This document shows positions 46,180 through 57,553 of a DNA stretch of 64,000 nt, piece by piece. The DNA is from Hygrophila difformis (taxonomy: Eukaryota; Streptophyta; Magnoliopsida; Lamiales; Acanthaceae). Numbering within the stretch: the first letter of the stretch is position 1; every line of letters begins with the position of its first letter. Made by a program: the position numbers and the translations under genes. The notes beneath the pieces are model-generated. The model saw only the letters and a program-made list of their open reading frames with translations. It made no database searches and was not told where the DNA came from. The stretch spans positions 31,759,227 to 31,823,226 of the forward strand of contig JAOANR010000003.1 in NCBI GenBank assembly GCA_030278955.1, given 5' to 3'.

Positions 46180-47079
46180 AACCTTGAGGCGGAAGAGAAC
46201 AAGGTTGACAACATTCCATTGGTAAGAGAATACCCGGACGTGTTTCCTGAAGACGTTCCGGGCATGCCACCTGAGCGAGATCTTGAATTCACTATAGATC
46301 TCATTCCGGGAACCGAGCCTGTCTCAAAAGCTCCATACCGGATGGCACCATTGGAAATGAAGGAGTTAAAGGAACAACTCGAAGAGCTGTTAGGAAAAGG
46401 ATACATAAGACCGAGTACTTCCCCCTGGGGAGCACCGGTTTCATTCGTCAAGAAGAAAGACGGAGGATTACGTCTCTGTATAGATTATCGGGGACTAAAC
46501 CAAGTGACGATTAAGAATAAGTACCCATTGCCGAGAATTGAGGATCTATTTGATCAACTGAAGGGAGCTTCAGTATTCTCGAAGATCGTCTTGCGATCTG
46601 GGTATCATCAATTGAGGATCGCCGAGAAAGACATTCCGAAGACGGCGTTTCGAACTCGATATGGCCACTACGAGTTCACAGTGTTATCCTTTGGATTAAC
46701 AAATGCTCCAACAATGTTCAAGAATCTCATGAACAATGTGTTTAGAGAATTGTTAGATCAGTGCGTCGTAGTTTTCATCGATGACATCCTGATCTACTCG
46801 AAGAGCGAGGAGGAGCATGCCCAACACTTACATCAAGTGTTAGGAATCTTGCGGAAGAACCAACTATACGGCAAGTTGTCCAAATGCGATTTTTGGTTGA
46901 AGGAGGTGGCATTTCTTGGACATTTCGTATCCGCCGATGGAGTCTCAGTGGATCCGGTGAAAGTTTCTGCCGTGACGGAATGGCCAGCGCCGACAAATCC
47001 AACGGAAATAAGGAGTTTCCTTGGATTAGCTGGATACTATAGGCGTTTCGTGAAGGATTTTTCAAAATCGCACGACCTT
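46165..47079 (+). pseudogene. pol: Element C reverse transcriptase (motif A Asp lost)
   Basis: The frame opens at an ATG in LTR sequence (MKLVHN) and runs into the linker ([22 protein letters not shown]). RT motifs: [20 protein letters not shown], then motif A as [12 protein letters not shown], where plant gypsy RTs have Asp before Leu-Arg-Ser (here Val), then [12 protein letters not shown], motif [10 protein letters not shown] (intact) and [14 protein letters not shown]. The frame shifts near 47070 before RNase H. The loss of the motif A Asp and the LTR fusion make an active enzyme very unlikely. Confidence 0.88.
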
Positions 47080-47454
47080 TAACCCAGCTACTGAAGAAAG
47101 GAGTCAAATACAAGTGGACCGAAGCGTGTGAAGGTGCGTTTCAAGAATTGAAGAAACGACTCACAACGACACCCGTATTGACGCTACCATCAGAGAATGG
47201 TGACTTCGAAGTTTACAGCAATGCTTCGAAGGAAGGTTTAGGTTGTGTCTTGATGCAAGACTCAAGGGTCGTTGCATACGCATCACGCCAACGGAAACCT
47301 CACGAGGAGAATTACCCGACACACGACCTGGAGTTGGCAGCGGTCGTTTTCGCTCTAAAGATATGGAGACATTATCTTTATGGGCGAAAGTGTCGAATGT
47401 TCACCGACCACAGGAGCTTGAAGTATATATTCACTCAGAAGGAGTTGAATTTGA
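47080..47454 (+). pseudogene. Element C RNase H fragment
   Basis: [48 protein letters not shown]. The first catalytic Asp is Asn, as in element B. It is cut after KELNL and joined to the 3' untranslated region (GAACTACGTTATGGCTTGAT). Confidence 0.82.
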
Positions 47455-47612
47455 ACTACGTTATGGCTTGATCCCTTCATAGGGTACGCAGGCAGCTTGG
47501 AAGTTTTAATTCTAAGTTCAGTCACAAAATAATAAAACAAACAAAAGACCTCAACTCGAGAAAAGCCGAAACACAACTTCGAGGACGAAATTGATTCTTA
47601 AGGAGGGTAGAC
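47455..47612 (+). other. Element C 3' end with polypurine tract
   Basis: The conserved CTTGATCCCTTCAT...GGTACGCAGGCAGC stretch and AAGGAGGGTAGAC just before the LTR start at 47613. Confidence 0.75.
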
Positions 47613-50085
47613 TGTAATACCCGAGAATTTTGCAACATAAAACAAATAATTAAATAAATAAATAATAAATAAGTAAATAATAAATAAATACACTAAATAA
47701 ATAAAGAGAGAAAGAAATGAGAAATGAAGTCGAATCTAAAAAGGAATCAAAGTTCCAATACGCAAGACAATTTAATCGAATAAATTGTACACCGAAATGC
47801 ATGTTTGGACTCGAGAATTCGAGTCCAAATATGCATTTAGACCCGAGTAAAAATTCAGAGAGGAAATAGGAACCCGAAGATACCCTGGAAATACGAATCC
47901 GAGAACTTAGAGGGGTAGAAGTCTGAAAAAGAGGAGGAAAAGCACGACGGATCGCATGACCCGCCCGGACCACAGTCCAGGCGGCAGCCGCGCGGTCAAT
48001 GGCCAAATGGCGCGCCACGGCCGCGCCAGCCTACACATTCGCCCGTTGCGAGATTTACTCGCCCGAATCCGGATTTTCCGACTTCGGTTGTATTCCTTTC
48101 GGCTCAAGACTCACCAAGGCCGACCTTGGACATCCCTAGGTCGTGCCTATCTATAAATAAGACCTCTTGTCAGCCCCGAACATTTTCCAAAACCCTACAA
48201 CTCTCTATACGTTTGAAAACCCTAATTCCGGAGTCGTCGGAGGCACGAAACCAAGGCGAGGACTGTTTGGACGAAAATCGGGAGATCTCCAACGTTGTGG
48301 TAAGTTCTGATCAGAACCTTATTCCATATACGATCCGAAAACGGATTCTAACTTCATTCTTTTTCTTCTCTACACCACGAATCGGATCTAGAATGAAGAA
48401 CCCGACGAACGGGGAAGATAAACGGTGGACTGGAAGCCACGCCTCCGAATCGACGATCCCGGACGCCCAACAATCAGTAAGTTAATCTTACTATGGTTTT
48501 GGGAGGATTTAAAATACACTTGATCTAACGATTTAAACTAAGAACGTAAAATCTGTCAAAACGAAATCTTTAACGGCGCAGCGTCTTTGCTTGATTTTTC
48601 AGAACCCTTAAACCTGTCCAAACGAGAAAACTTAAAACACAAGAAACGTTCCTAAGACATTAGTCTAGCTACTGTAAAAATTTCATAATTTTTCGTTAGG
48701 ATTTGTTACCTGAATTTGTTCTCAAACCGAACTGCTTTGAATTTGAATCTTGAAAACTGGACAGAACTTAGGTTCGAACTTGATGACGTTTTTGACATTA
48801 GATCTAGACCGATTCAGAAATTTAGCCGAACATGGAAGTTGTAGATATATTTCTTAGGTATCTCTCTGTAAAATTTCATCAAATTTGGAGTTAGTTTATT
48901 ATGGCAGATCTTGAAATCTTGAAACTGGTGTTAGAATTTTCGGACAGATTAGCATCCTGTTAAAGATTGACATTTTTCACCTACTTCCGTACCTCGGATT
49001 GGAAAACTTAAAACATGAAACTTGTTCATCTATGGGTTTTCGAATCACTGGTCAAGGTTCAGAATTTTTGGATTAAAACTCGATTTTTAATGAATTTTGA
49101 AGTAAACTGTGGTTGACCGAGTCAAATCTTGAAATCTTGTTGAAACGGTGAAACTAGCCTTTAAGGTTTAAACGAGTAGAAGACTCTTTGAAATAAACAC
49201 ATGAAATCTGAAATTTAGGAAATCCGCTTTACGAACTTGATCTTTTAAAATTAGGGGGTGAGTGCTCTGCAGGGTGACCCGCGTGAAATTTTGAGATATG
49301 TTGCCAAAACGGCATGAGATATATGGCCTACACTTTCGTGAATATCAATATGGGTTTCCCGAGGCTCCGGAGTGGTACTGGGTATGGCAGATACGGCTGC
49401 AGCCGCCGGCTTCCGGCTAAACTTGACGAGATTGCAATGTAATCGTGAAATACTTGAAATACTAAATCTTGGGAGTAATGGGGATAGTTAAATATTTATT
49501 TATTATCTTTTTTAAATTATTAAATGCTTTATTTAAATTAATTATGGCTTTTAGTTAAATTATGCTAAATGTATTATTGATTAGTGCCATGAATTAATTA
49601 TGCAAATTGGTTAGATAACTGAATTGAATTATTTATGATTTATTATCATGCTTCTATTCAAATATTAATTAATGACTTTTAAACCCCACGACCATGTCTG
49701 TATTAACTTACTCAGCAAGTTGTGCTGACCAAACCATTTATTTCCTTTTTCTTACAGAGTATGTGGAATGAACATGAGCACGTACATGCATGGGAGTTTG
49801 GGGAACTTTTATATTTAAATTCTTGCATTAGACCCTGTTTAACCCGTGTTTTGGCCATATTGGCCCTATTTACATTTTCCGCTGCAAAACTTATACTCTG
49901 ATATTGTTTTCCGCTGCATTATGATATTATTTTTGAACTTATATTGTATGGGCAGTTTTTAAATATTTTTAAATCCTGCAATACCTAGCCTTGCATCTCT
50001 TTAGCAAGCTCGGAGAAACCGTGTCTTGGTAGGGAGGTGTGGCGGTGACATCCCGACCTGGGTGACCAAAAACCGGGGTGTTACA
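47613..50085 (+). mobile_element. Element C 3' LTR (2,473 bp)
   Basis: Complete. TATAAATA at 48152-48159, GC-rich block at about 47950-48040, GGGGTGAGTGCTCTGCAGGG at 49256, and the usual GGGAGGTGTGGCGGTGACA end. Confidence 0.93.
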
Positions 50086-50486
50086 GTATCATCCGCGTAC
50101 TGAAGATGTGATATGACGGGACCTCTATCACCCGCGGACAGCCCTTTATAAATCCCCATTTCTGCTGCCCGAGCTATCATTCTGTTTAAAATCTCCACCA
50201 CCAGCACAAAGAGATACGGAGAGAGGGGGTCGCGTTGCCTCAACCACTTTGTAATGCATTTCTTAACCCAACTTATCCATATATCCCCAAAATTCATCGC
50301 CTTTAGCACTCCCATTAAAGCATCCCCTGAAATATTATCATAGGCTTTGGCGAAGTCCAATTTCACTACGAATCCCCTGCGCCCACTAATTTGAGTCGAA
50401 TTAATCACCTCTGAGGTGACCAACACCCCATCCAAAATTTGCCTCCCTTTTATAAGGCCATTTGTGATACTCCCACAACTCTCCCC
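50086..50486 (-). pseudogene. LINE RT, N-terminal part with YADD
   Basis: The minus strand encodes GFVVKLDFAKAYDNI (motif A), MNFGDIWISWVKKCIT, RQRDPLSPYLFVLVVEILNRM (motif B, Gly to Arg in RQGDP) and SHLQYADDT (catalytic motif C), where element C is inserted. About 25 residues normally between ITT and RQGDP are missing. It is cut upstream by the LTR at 50487. Confidence 0.88.
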
Positions 50487-52540
50487 TGTAATACCCGAGA
50501 AATTTGATTAAATTCGAGAACGAAAGAATTTAAATTTCCGAGAACCCATGGAGTATAAAACAATTTAATTAATTAAATTATTATACTGGAGTGTTACGAA
50601 CATTAATCATAGGAATTACGATCCAGAAATGACCAGAAAAGTCGAACCGAAAACGTAGAGGATAGAAACCCGACAGAGAAAAGAGGAAAAGACCCGACGG
50701 ACCACACGAACCGCTGGAACCGGCCAAACCGGACGTCGCGGGCCCTCTGCGCGGCCTCCGCACGAGAGTAGGACGACGCGTCCAAGGTTGAGCTCGCGCG
50801 CACGTCGCGCGGCCAAAGCAATATGGGCACGTTATCACCGCGCCAGAGGAGCAGGAGGTGTGAACTTTCCCTCCATGGCGATTTTCTTGCCAAATTTTCG
50901 ATTCCTATCGGTGGCAAGCCAATCACAGCCTTAGGAAAGGCTTAAGAATGGGCTAGGGTCGTCCCTTGCCCATTTTTACAGAAAACAAGTTCTCTTTCCC
51001 TCATTCTTCCTCTCCAAGCCAAAAACCCTTCGAGTTCACTTTTCGGCAAGGATTCCGGCGAAGGCGAGACGATCGGGACAAAGCCTCTGCCTTCTAGGAC
51101 TTTGGTAAGTTGTAGTATAGTTTTTAATTCATCCATAGATCCCAGAAACTCGAAATCTAACACTCTATTCCTTGATTACAATATCATGTCAGGGGCGAAC
51201 AAGAAGAGATCGGAGAAGTTGGTCGTTCGTCGTGACCTTAGGACATTCGAAACGCCCCTACAACGATTTTATTCTCTAAATATGTAAGTCAAGACCTTAC
51301 TCTACAATTTTTGTGGTTTCTTGTTGTTTAAAATCAAGAACTAAACTCAAAACTAAAATCGGATTTCAAGAACCCTCTTCTCAACCCATTTCAGTAATTC
51401 GACTAGAACGCTATCTTCGGGAACTCAAACCAAAAACTTTTCAACATAGATTTTGTTCATAAGATCGTAATCTACCTTGTGTCAAAATTTCAGTCATTTC
51501 CATAAATCTTTGATACCCCAAATCGCGATGTAAATTTTCTGTGTAAAAACCGAACGTTCGAAACCTTGACAGTTTTAATGATCTAACTTGATGCATGTTT
51601 TTCACCCATTTCTTGATCGAACCAAACTTGCATTTGTAAACAAAATTTGTAGATATTTATGTCTAGATCATGCATACAAAATTTCATAAATTTTGGAGTT
51701 CATTTGATATGTTAAAACGGACGAATTTAAAAACTGTGTCAAACCGATTTTTGAAATCATGCGTTGATAGTGTGTTGAGGGCGATTTTTGAACACTTGAC
51801 TCTCATTATTTCCGAAAACTTAAAACACGGAAGTTGTTTTGTAGAGGTGTTTTCTACAACCTGTAAAAATTTCAGACCAATTGGACTTGAATTGAATTTT
51901 TAATCTGTGTTGGACTAAACTGTGTCGAAATTGGCCTTTCTAGTAGAAAACCCTTGTTATAATAAACTCGAATTTCGACCAACTTCAAAACTTTATTTGG
52001 AGAAACTCGAAACATGAAAGTTGTTCGTAAAGGTGTTTTTAAGCTACTGGGTGAATTTTAGAATTTTTGACTGTAAGATGAATTTTTAAACTAAAAAGGG
52101 CATATCCTGTGGTGAATTGATTTTTTCGAACTTGAGAAAAAAACTCGAACTATGAAATGCGATTTCGAATCTTTTTATACGACAAACGTGAATTTTCAAA
52201 AAATCCCGTTCACTAGGCTGAGCTGATCTTCATACAATTATCTTTGAGACTGCCTCGTTAGTGGTCTCCCTACTATCTGAGATTGCCTCCTTAGTGATCT
52301 CGCGCGCTGTGTTTATTTGGACTGCCTCGTTAGTGGTCTCCCTACTATCTGAGATTGTCCCATTAGTGATCTCGCGTGCTGTGTTTATTTGGACTGCCTC
52401 GTTAGTGGTCCTACGATTATTGAGACTGCCTCGTTAGTGGAATCCCTTTTATTTGGACTGCCTCGTTAGTGGTCCTACGATTTGAGATTGCCTCGTTAGT
52501 GATCTTCCCTGTGTGTTGTCCTCTTCTTAGTTAGCGTGAT
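50487..52540 (+). mobile_element. Chromovirus LTR D, 3' truncated
   Basis: Starts TGTAATACCCGAG and has the family landmarks (GC-rich block at about 50690-50845, GAGGATAGAAACCCGAC at 50657, ACATGAAAGTTGTTCG). Its 3' part is missing because the Athila-like LTR begins at about 52541, after GTCCTCTTCTTAGTTAGCG. Confidence 0.8.
52245..52512 (+). repeat. Tandem repeat of about 33 bp in LTR D
   Basis: Eight degenerate units built on GA(G/C)ACTGCCTCGTTAGTGG with two alternating tails (TCTCCCTACTATCT or ATCTCGCGYGCTGTGTTTATTT). It occupies the same LTR position as the different 72-bp tandem repeats of E1 (12110-12310 and 17888-18090). Confidence 0.85.
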
Positions 52541-52857
52541 TGATAATGGCCAGAAATGACCATTATTTTCAATCCATTTCCGTGTCTTAAACGGGCATTT
52601 GATCGCATTCCGGTCTTACATTAAGTAAGAAAGCAGTCGAATTGGACTGATTTATGCATAATTGTAAAAATAATAAGCTGGTGTGAAAAAGGCATAAATA
52701 TGCAATTTTATTACATATTTATGTTAGAAAAATCCAAACACATGAGAAAAAGAAAAGAAAAGAAAGAGGACACAAAAAGATGGGAAAAAGAGAGAAAAGC
52801 CCACAAAAAGAATATTTTCGGCCCATCTGGCCCAATCCAGCAGGCCCAGGAACACCT

Positions 52858-53105
52858 TTGTCGCGGAAGCCCCTTTGTCGCGATGCATGGTTCCGCGACA
52901 AAGGAGGGTTCCGCGACCAAGCAAGCTCAGATGAAGGAGAAGACCAGCCAGATACTTTTGTCGCGATACCTTTGTCGCGATGCCCTGTTCCGCGACAAAG
53001 GTCTATTCCGCGACAAAGACACCCAATTAGAGACACAAGACCCAGTCGAGAAGCTTTGCCACATGCAGTGTGTTCCGCGACCAAACTTGGTGCTCCGAGA
53101 CAAAG
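52858..53105. repeat. Palindromic array A, core TTGTCGCGGAA
   Basis: Units at 52858-52923 and 52958-53018 each read forward, forward, inverted, inverted (TTGTCGCG / TTCCGCGACAAAG). A third, with only inverted copies left, lies at 53071-53105. It ends about 70 bases upstream of the TATA box at 53174. Confidence 0.85.
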
Positions 53106-53173
53106 CTGTGATGTGTGTGATGTCTTGAGACACAATGGGCTCAAATCAAGGCCCATGAGCTTAGGGTTTACCC

Positions 53174-53183
53174 TATATAAATA
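53174..53183 (+). promoter_or_regulatory. LTR TATA box
   Basis: TATATAAATA, preceded by GGCCCATGAGC and the telobox-like TTAGGGTTT (53161-53169), both common in plant promoters. The presumed transcript start is near 53205-53215. Confidence 0.6.
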
Positions 53184-53807
53184 TGAGGTGTTTCCTTTGA
53201 GCAAGGGTTGGAAGAATTTTAGAGAGAATATACACTATTGAAGACAAGTTGGGAGCTCAGTAGTTTAGTTTAGTTTAGGGTAATTTAGTTAGGTTTTTCT
53301 TGTATTATTTAATTTATGCATTAGTTAGATGTAGATTATAGCTTTTTAGTTTAGATAGCCAGTTTTTACATCTTGTTTCTTGTTCTAAACTTTTGTTTAA
53401 GGGTTTGTAATACCTAAATCATGGGTATTAACAAACCCACTTAATAATATGGGAAAACATTCTCCATTTGTGTCCCAAAAATCATGAAATGGGTTCCACA
53501 CCCCATGGATCTTACTGCTTTCGTTTTCTTTGGGTCATTTGATCCTTATTTTGCATTTTAATGTCACTGCTTGGTGACTCTTCTTTGGATAATGTTGCAT
53601 GCTTATGGGTGATCAAGCTTAGATTAGGGTTTCTTAAGTTTTAAGTTTGTTTTATTTCCATTATGTTCAAGCATGTTCTAGCTAGATTTAAATTCTGTTT
53701 TGTTATTTTTAGCTCAGTTTACCTTTTGAATCTGAAATGGGTGAGATCACACACAATGCATGCCACTGTTCCACTTTACTTTTCTGACATGTGTCCTGGA
53801 CACGCTT

Positions 53808-54262
53808 TTGTCGCGGAACAACTCTTGTCGCGGAACCACGTTCCGCGACAAAATGATGCTTTGGCGACAAAGGTGCCAAAGAACAGTTGTTAGCCATATT
53901 TTAAAACCCTTGGTCGCGAAACAACTCTGGTTCCGCGACAAAATCCGTGATTAGCGACCAAGGACCCAAATACTTATGATTTTATTATGGAAGGGCTTTG
54001 TCGCGAAGCAACCTTGTCGCGGAACCACGTTCCGCGACAAAACCTATTGTCCGCGACAAAAATTATGCCCTTGTCCCATTTTCAACCTTTTTGTCGCTAT
54101 ACCTCCTTGTCGCGGAACCATGTTCCGCGACAAAATTTTTGCTTAGCGACAAAACAAACCCTAATTTTCAAAATATCCATTCCTCTTATTTCCCACCCCT
54201 TTGTCGCGAAACCCTTGTCGCGGACCCATGGTCCGCGACACAAACTCTATTCCGCGACAAAG
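53808..54262. repeat. Palindromic array B, core TTGTCGCGGAAC
   Basis: Five units start at 53808, 53911, 53998, 54091 and 54201 (spacing 87-110). The clearest inner stem is TTGTCGCGGAACCACG / TTCCGCGACAAA; outer copies are more degenerate (TTGGCGACAAAG, TTAGCGACAAAA). It lies downstream of the TATA box, so it would be transcribed. Confidence 0.9.
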
Positions 54263-56654
54263 TGGCACCTTTTTGCCAAATTTTTATTCTTCATCTCACC
54301 CTATTAATTAATTGAACCTTTATACTAATATTTTGAGGTTGAAATCCAATGATCTCAACCCATGATTAATTTGATATAAAGAACTTTGTTCAATTTCCCA
54401 TTAAAAGATTCTTCTACAAAAATTAAACTCTAATGATCTAAGTATATAATCCGGACTGTAATTAATTAATTATGGAATGAGTGATTATTTAGACATGACG
54501 AGTGAATATGGAATCAATTCCATATCTTGCATGAGAAACCAATGTCTCTCATGCAAGATGACCCAAAAATATTTTCTTTTATTTAGTTATTTTGTCTTTA
54601 CCCGTGTTGTGTGAAACAGCTAGTAAGAGATATATCAGACTAATGTTGGCGGGTATTCCCACACGGATAACTAGCTCGTGGTCTATATATTAATTAAAAG
54701 TTGTTATTTTGCATGGTCTGGATAGTGGCCGGTGGAAGCCTTGGCGGTTCGTCCATCCGGGATTATAATAGCTGCTCAGCTGACTCCTATCCGGATACAG
54801 TTTTCTTTTCTTTATTTTAATTTCAAACCTGAATCTGGAGCTGTAGTAATGTTAGATGATATATGCCAATGTCATCTAATAATTATTCCAGTAATAGAAC
54901 ATGTGGGTTTTTATCCAAACTCACAGATAGTGGAGTCTAAGATGACGGCGGCAACTGTCATTTGAGGCATTCCACTGTCTAAAAATCATTCCATCTGGAA
55001 TAATTGGGAACTGGATAGCAGATGTTTGCAGTCCAGATCACCCCAGTTATTTCTGGCACTCTTTTTAGCCAAATAAATTCTTCTCATCTCCGGCTATTTC
55101 ATCTTTGTGTTTCAACTTCTGTCTAAACCCACCGTATATGTTGGGTTATTTGATTTTACACTTCTCATATAAAATTATGCATGATAATATTATGTAAATA
55201 TTGTGGTCATATTATTTTGGGATCCTTCCCTTGGACATAGAAGCCTTGATTTTATAATCAGATGTCTCATATTAAATTTCCAACAAAAATTCATTTATAA
55301 AATCCGGATCTGAGTAAGGGATAAATTCCACAGTTATGACTAATTCATATCCGACTGGGGGTTGATTTTGGGAAATTAGAAGCAGAGTCAGCGATTAGGT
55401 CTCACCTAGACTGAAAGGATCTGTGTTTTAATTGAGAGTCTAGTACCTGATAGGGAATGATTTTCAGATTTATTATTTTCCAAAATTGCTGTTTGTTGGA
55501 AATCTTGTATTAAATATTGCACTGGGTCAGATTCCACTTGGATTCCGATAAGGTGTGACTGATAATACTAGAGGAACAACATTCGGGCCTTGGTTATTTT
55601 CTAAGGTAGGGTTGAGTATTCTTTCAACTGCTATCCTCTTCTGCCAAAGCCTATTTTGAGTCCTGAGTGAGTGCATCCGGAACGAACTAATTTATTAGTC
55701 CGTTTCATTAGTTTGTATCTCATAACCACCCGAAGGGAAGTGAACACTGCGAGCTGTTCACTGAGATTAGGGAATTCTTGATCCACACCCAGTCATCCTG
55801 ACTGGGGGCTTTCTTTTACTACCAGGGTCAGACTTTCAAAAACCTCCGAGTGATAGGATTTTAAATGCTTTCTTTACCGCTTTCTTTTAACTGCTTTCTT
55901 TAGAGGTCACTCGGTTGTATTGAGAGTTGCGTAACTGCTACTAGGACTGATAGTTAAGGGATAGTTCAGGGTTTGATTAGAATCTTTGGGTGTGACATGG
56001 GGGGATGATAGCGGTACTTGCCACTTCAATAAATGATTTGTCAGGTGTTGCTTGTCCACCACAGATGAATAGCATGCCTCTACACGGCCGTGTGAGGGCA
56101 GTTGTGAGTCTGTGGTATCTTAGATTTTGCTGTCTTAAGAGCATGTAAACTCCTACTGTAAGTACCTGTCTGTTAAAGGGAACATAGTATAGAGAGCATG
56201 AGAGTTAGCTAATTGAATGGATTATCCCAAACAAAGATCTGTGTATTAAAATGGAAGTTTAACTGTGTTTCATCTGAACCTTGTCCAATTTTTATTATTT
56301 TCTTCCTGTCCCTTCTGTCATAATTCAAATATGCTTTCTTAGAATAATTGTAACCGCTTTCTTAGAATAATTTTATTGCTTTCTTAGATTAAATTCAATT
56401 CGCCTTCTAGAATAATTTTACCTGCTTTATTTTAATTGCTTTCATAGCTTAGTTTAAATTATGTCAAGTAGTTGTTAGTCATAACACAAACTTGAATCGA
56501 GTAACCGAGTGGAAAATCTTAGTAAACGACGTGGGCCCTGCTTCCATCGCACATCCTCCAGTGAACGATCCGGTACTTACTATAAATACTGCAATTTTTG
56601 ACTCCGTGCGCTTTCGGGGGCACAGTTTCTTAACACGAGTAAATAAAAAATGTG

Positions 56655-57048
56655 ATTTTTCAGAAAATACTCATGTAGTGGGAATCTCCCGAAAATTTCA
56701 TGGTAGGTAATCTCATGACATGAAATCATGAGAAGTATCATGGCACATATGCCGGGGACCCTTAGTGTGACAGGCTGAAGGTCAATCTATCCCGGTTGTA
56801 CCATGAGACTTGTCAAAAGTTTCATGACATGAGAGGACTGCAGCGCCATTTGAAATTAAAGCATCCCACCTGAGTAATAAAGAGTGACACTCTTAATGTA
56901 TCCCTAAACCCATTCCATAAATCATAACTCTTTTCGTTTAATAAATTTAAACCTGATATATTTTATAATAAATTCAAACTCGATATACTTCAGAAAATAC
57001 TCGTGTTAGTGAAATTTGTCAAAAGTTTCATGGCGCCGTTGCCGGGGA
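56655..57048 (+). repeat. Triplicated LTR-end / primer-site segment
   Basis: The segment TTCAGAAAATACTC...AAAATTTCATGG occurs at about 56659-56701, GTCAAAAGTTTCATGACATG at 56816-56835, and the true LTR end plus primer site at about 56991-57048. A degenerate primer-like TGGCACATATGCCGGGGAC lies at 56737-56755. Confidence 0.65.
57031..57048 (+). other. Primer-binding site (tRNA-Asp)
   Basis: TGGCGCCGTTGCCGGGGA, perfectly complementary to the 3' end of plant tRNA-Asp with CCA. It marks the LTR end and the start of minus-strand DNA synthesis. Confidence 0.92.
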
Positions 57049-57553
57049 GGATGCAGCGTCGTTTATTAAGAGACTTACACTCCTGATTACTCATAGATTA
57101 GTTTAGATCAGCTTAGTTTAGTGTAATATATTTAACAGAAAAAGTACCCTCAAGACTAATTGAACATTTAGAGTACCAAGACTCTAAATGTGAGGATGTT
57201 GAACTGAGGAGAAAACCTAACCTATTGGGTATTTATCTGTCTTGCAGGAAATTCGGAACCACCCATAAAGAAGGAGCAGAAAAAGCATGGAAAACCAGGT
57301 TCTTGGTTGGGAAAATTCCACGAATCTGAGAAATTATTTTCGGAATTTAAAGCAATTTAAGATCCGGAATAAATCTCGCAGATAAATGGAACTGACCCAA
57401 CCTAATTTTATGCAAGTAGATTATTTTAAATAATGGCCCAATGTTTTGAATTTATTTGGTCTGAATTCATTCAGGTCCAAATCAAATAAAATGGACGCAG
57501 GCCCAACATCGCACTCGGGCCCAGTCCGTTGAAAATTTGAAAATTCAAAAAGT
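57049..57553 (+). other. Leader segment, non-coding
   Basis: No gene. It contains the stem-loop CATTTAGAGT / ACTCTAAATG (57165-57190) followed by TGAGGATGTTG and, about 45 bases on, a possible splice acceptor TCTTGCAG (ending 57247). Confidence 0.5.

Larger units (their letters stand above)
44736..50085 (+). mobile_element. Chromovirus element C, 5,350 bp, TSD GTATC
   Basis: The termini TGTAATACCCGAG and GGGGTGTTACA are intact and GTATC flanks both sides (44731-44735 and 50086-50090). Layout: a 5' LTR missing its last kilobase (44736-46179), pol linker, RT and part of RNase H (46180-47454), 3' end with polypurine tract, complete 3' LTR (47613-50085). Primer site, gag, protease, integrase and chromodomain are deleted. 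It is inserted in the LINE RT gene right after the YADD motif. Confidence 0.93.
52541..57030 (+). mobile_element. Athila/Tat-like 5' LTR (about 4.5 kb)
   Basis: The right end is fixed by the primer site (CAAAAGTTTCA, then TGGCGCC). The left end is placed at TGATAATGGCC, where the chromovirus LTR stops; that edge is an inference. It contains two TTGTCGCGG arrays, a TATA box between them, and 54620-57030 shared with 385-2541. A stretch near its end repeats the LTR terminus three times. Confidence 0.65.

Noticed and set aside
52700..54315. Several overlapping ORFs of 60-160 aa with repeated CRG/SRN/ATK words
   Set aside because: They are translations of the TTGTCGCGGAA arrays in different frames and strands; no start context, no conservation signal, no domain.
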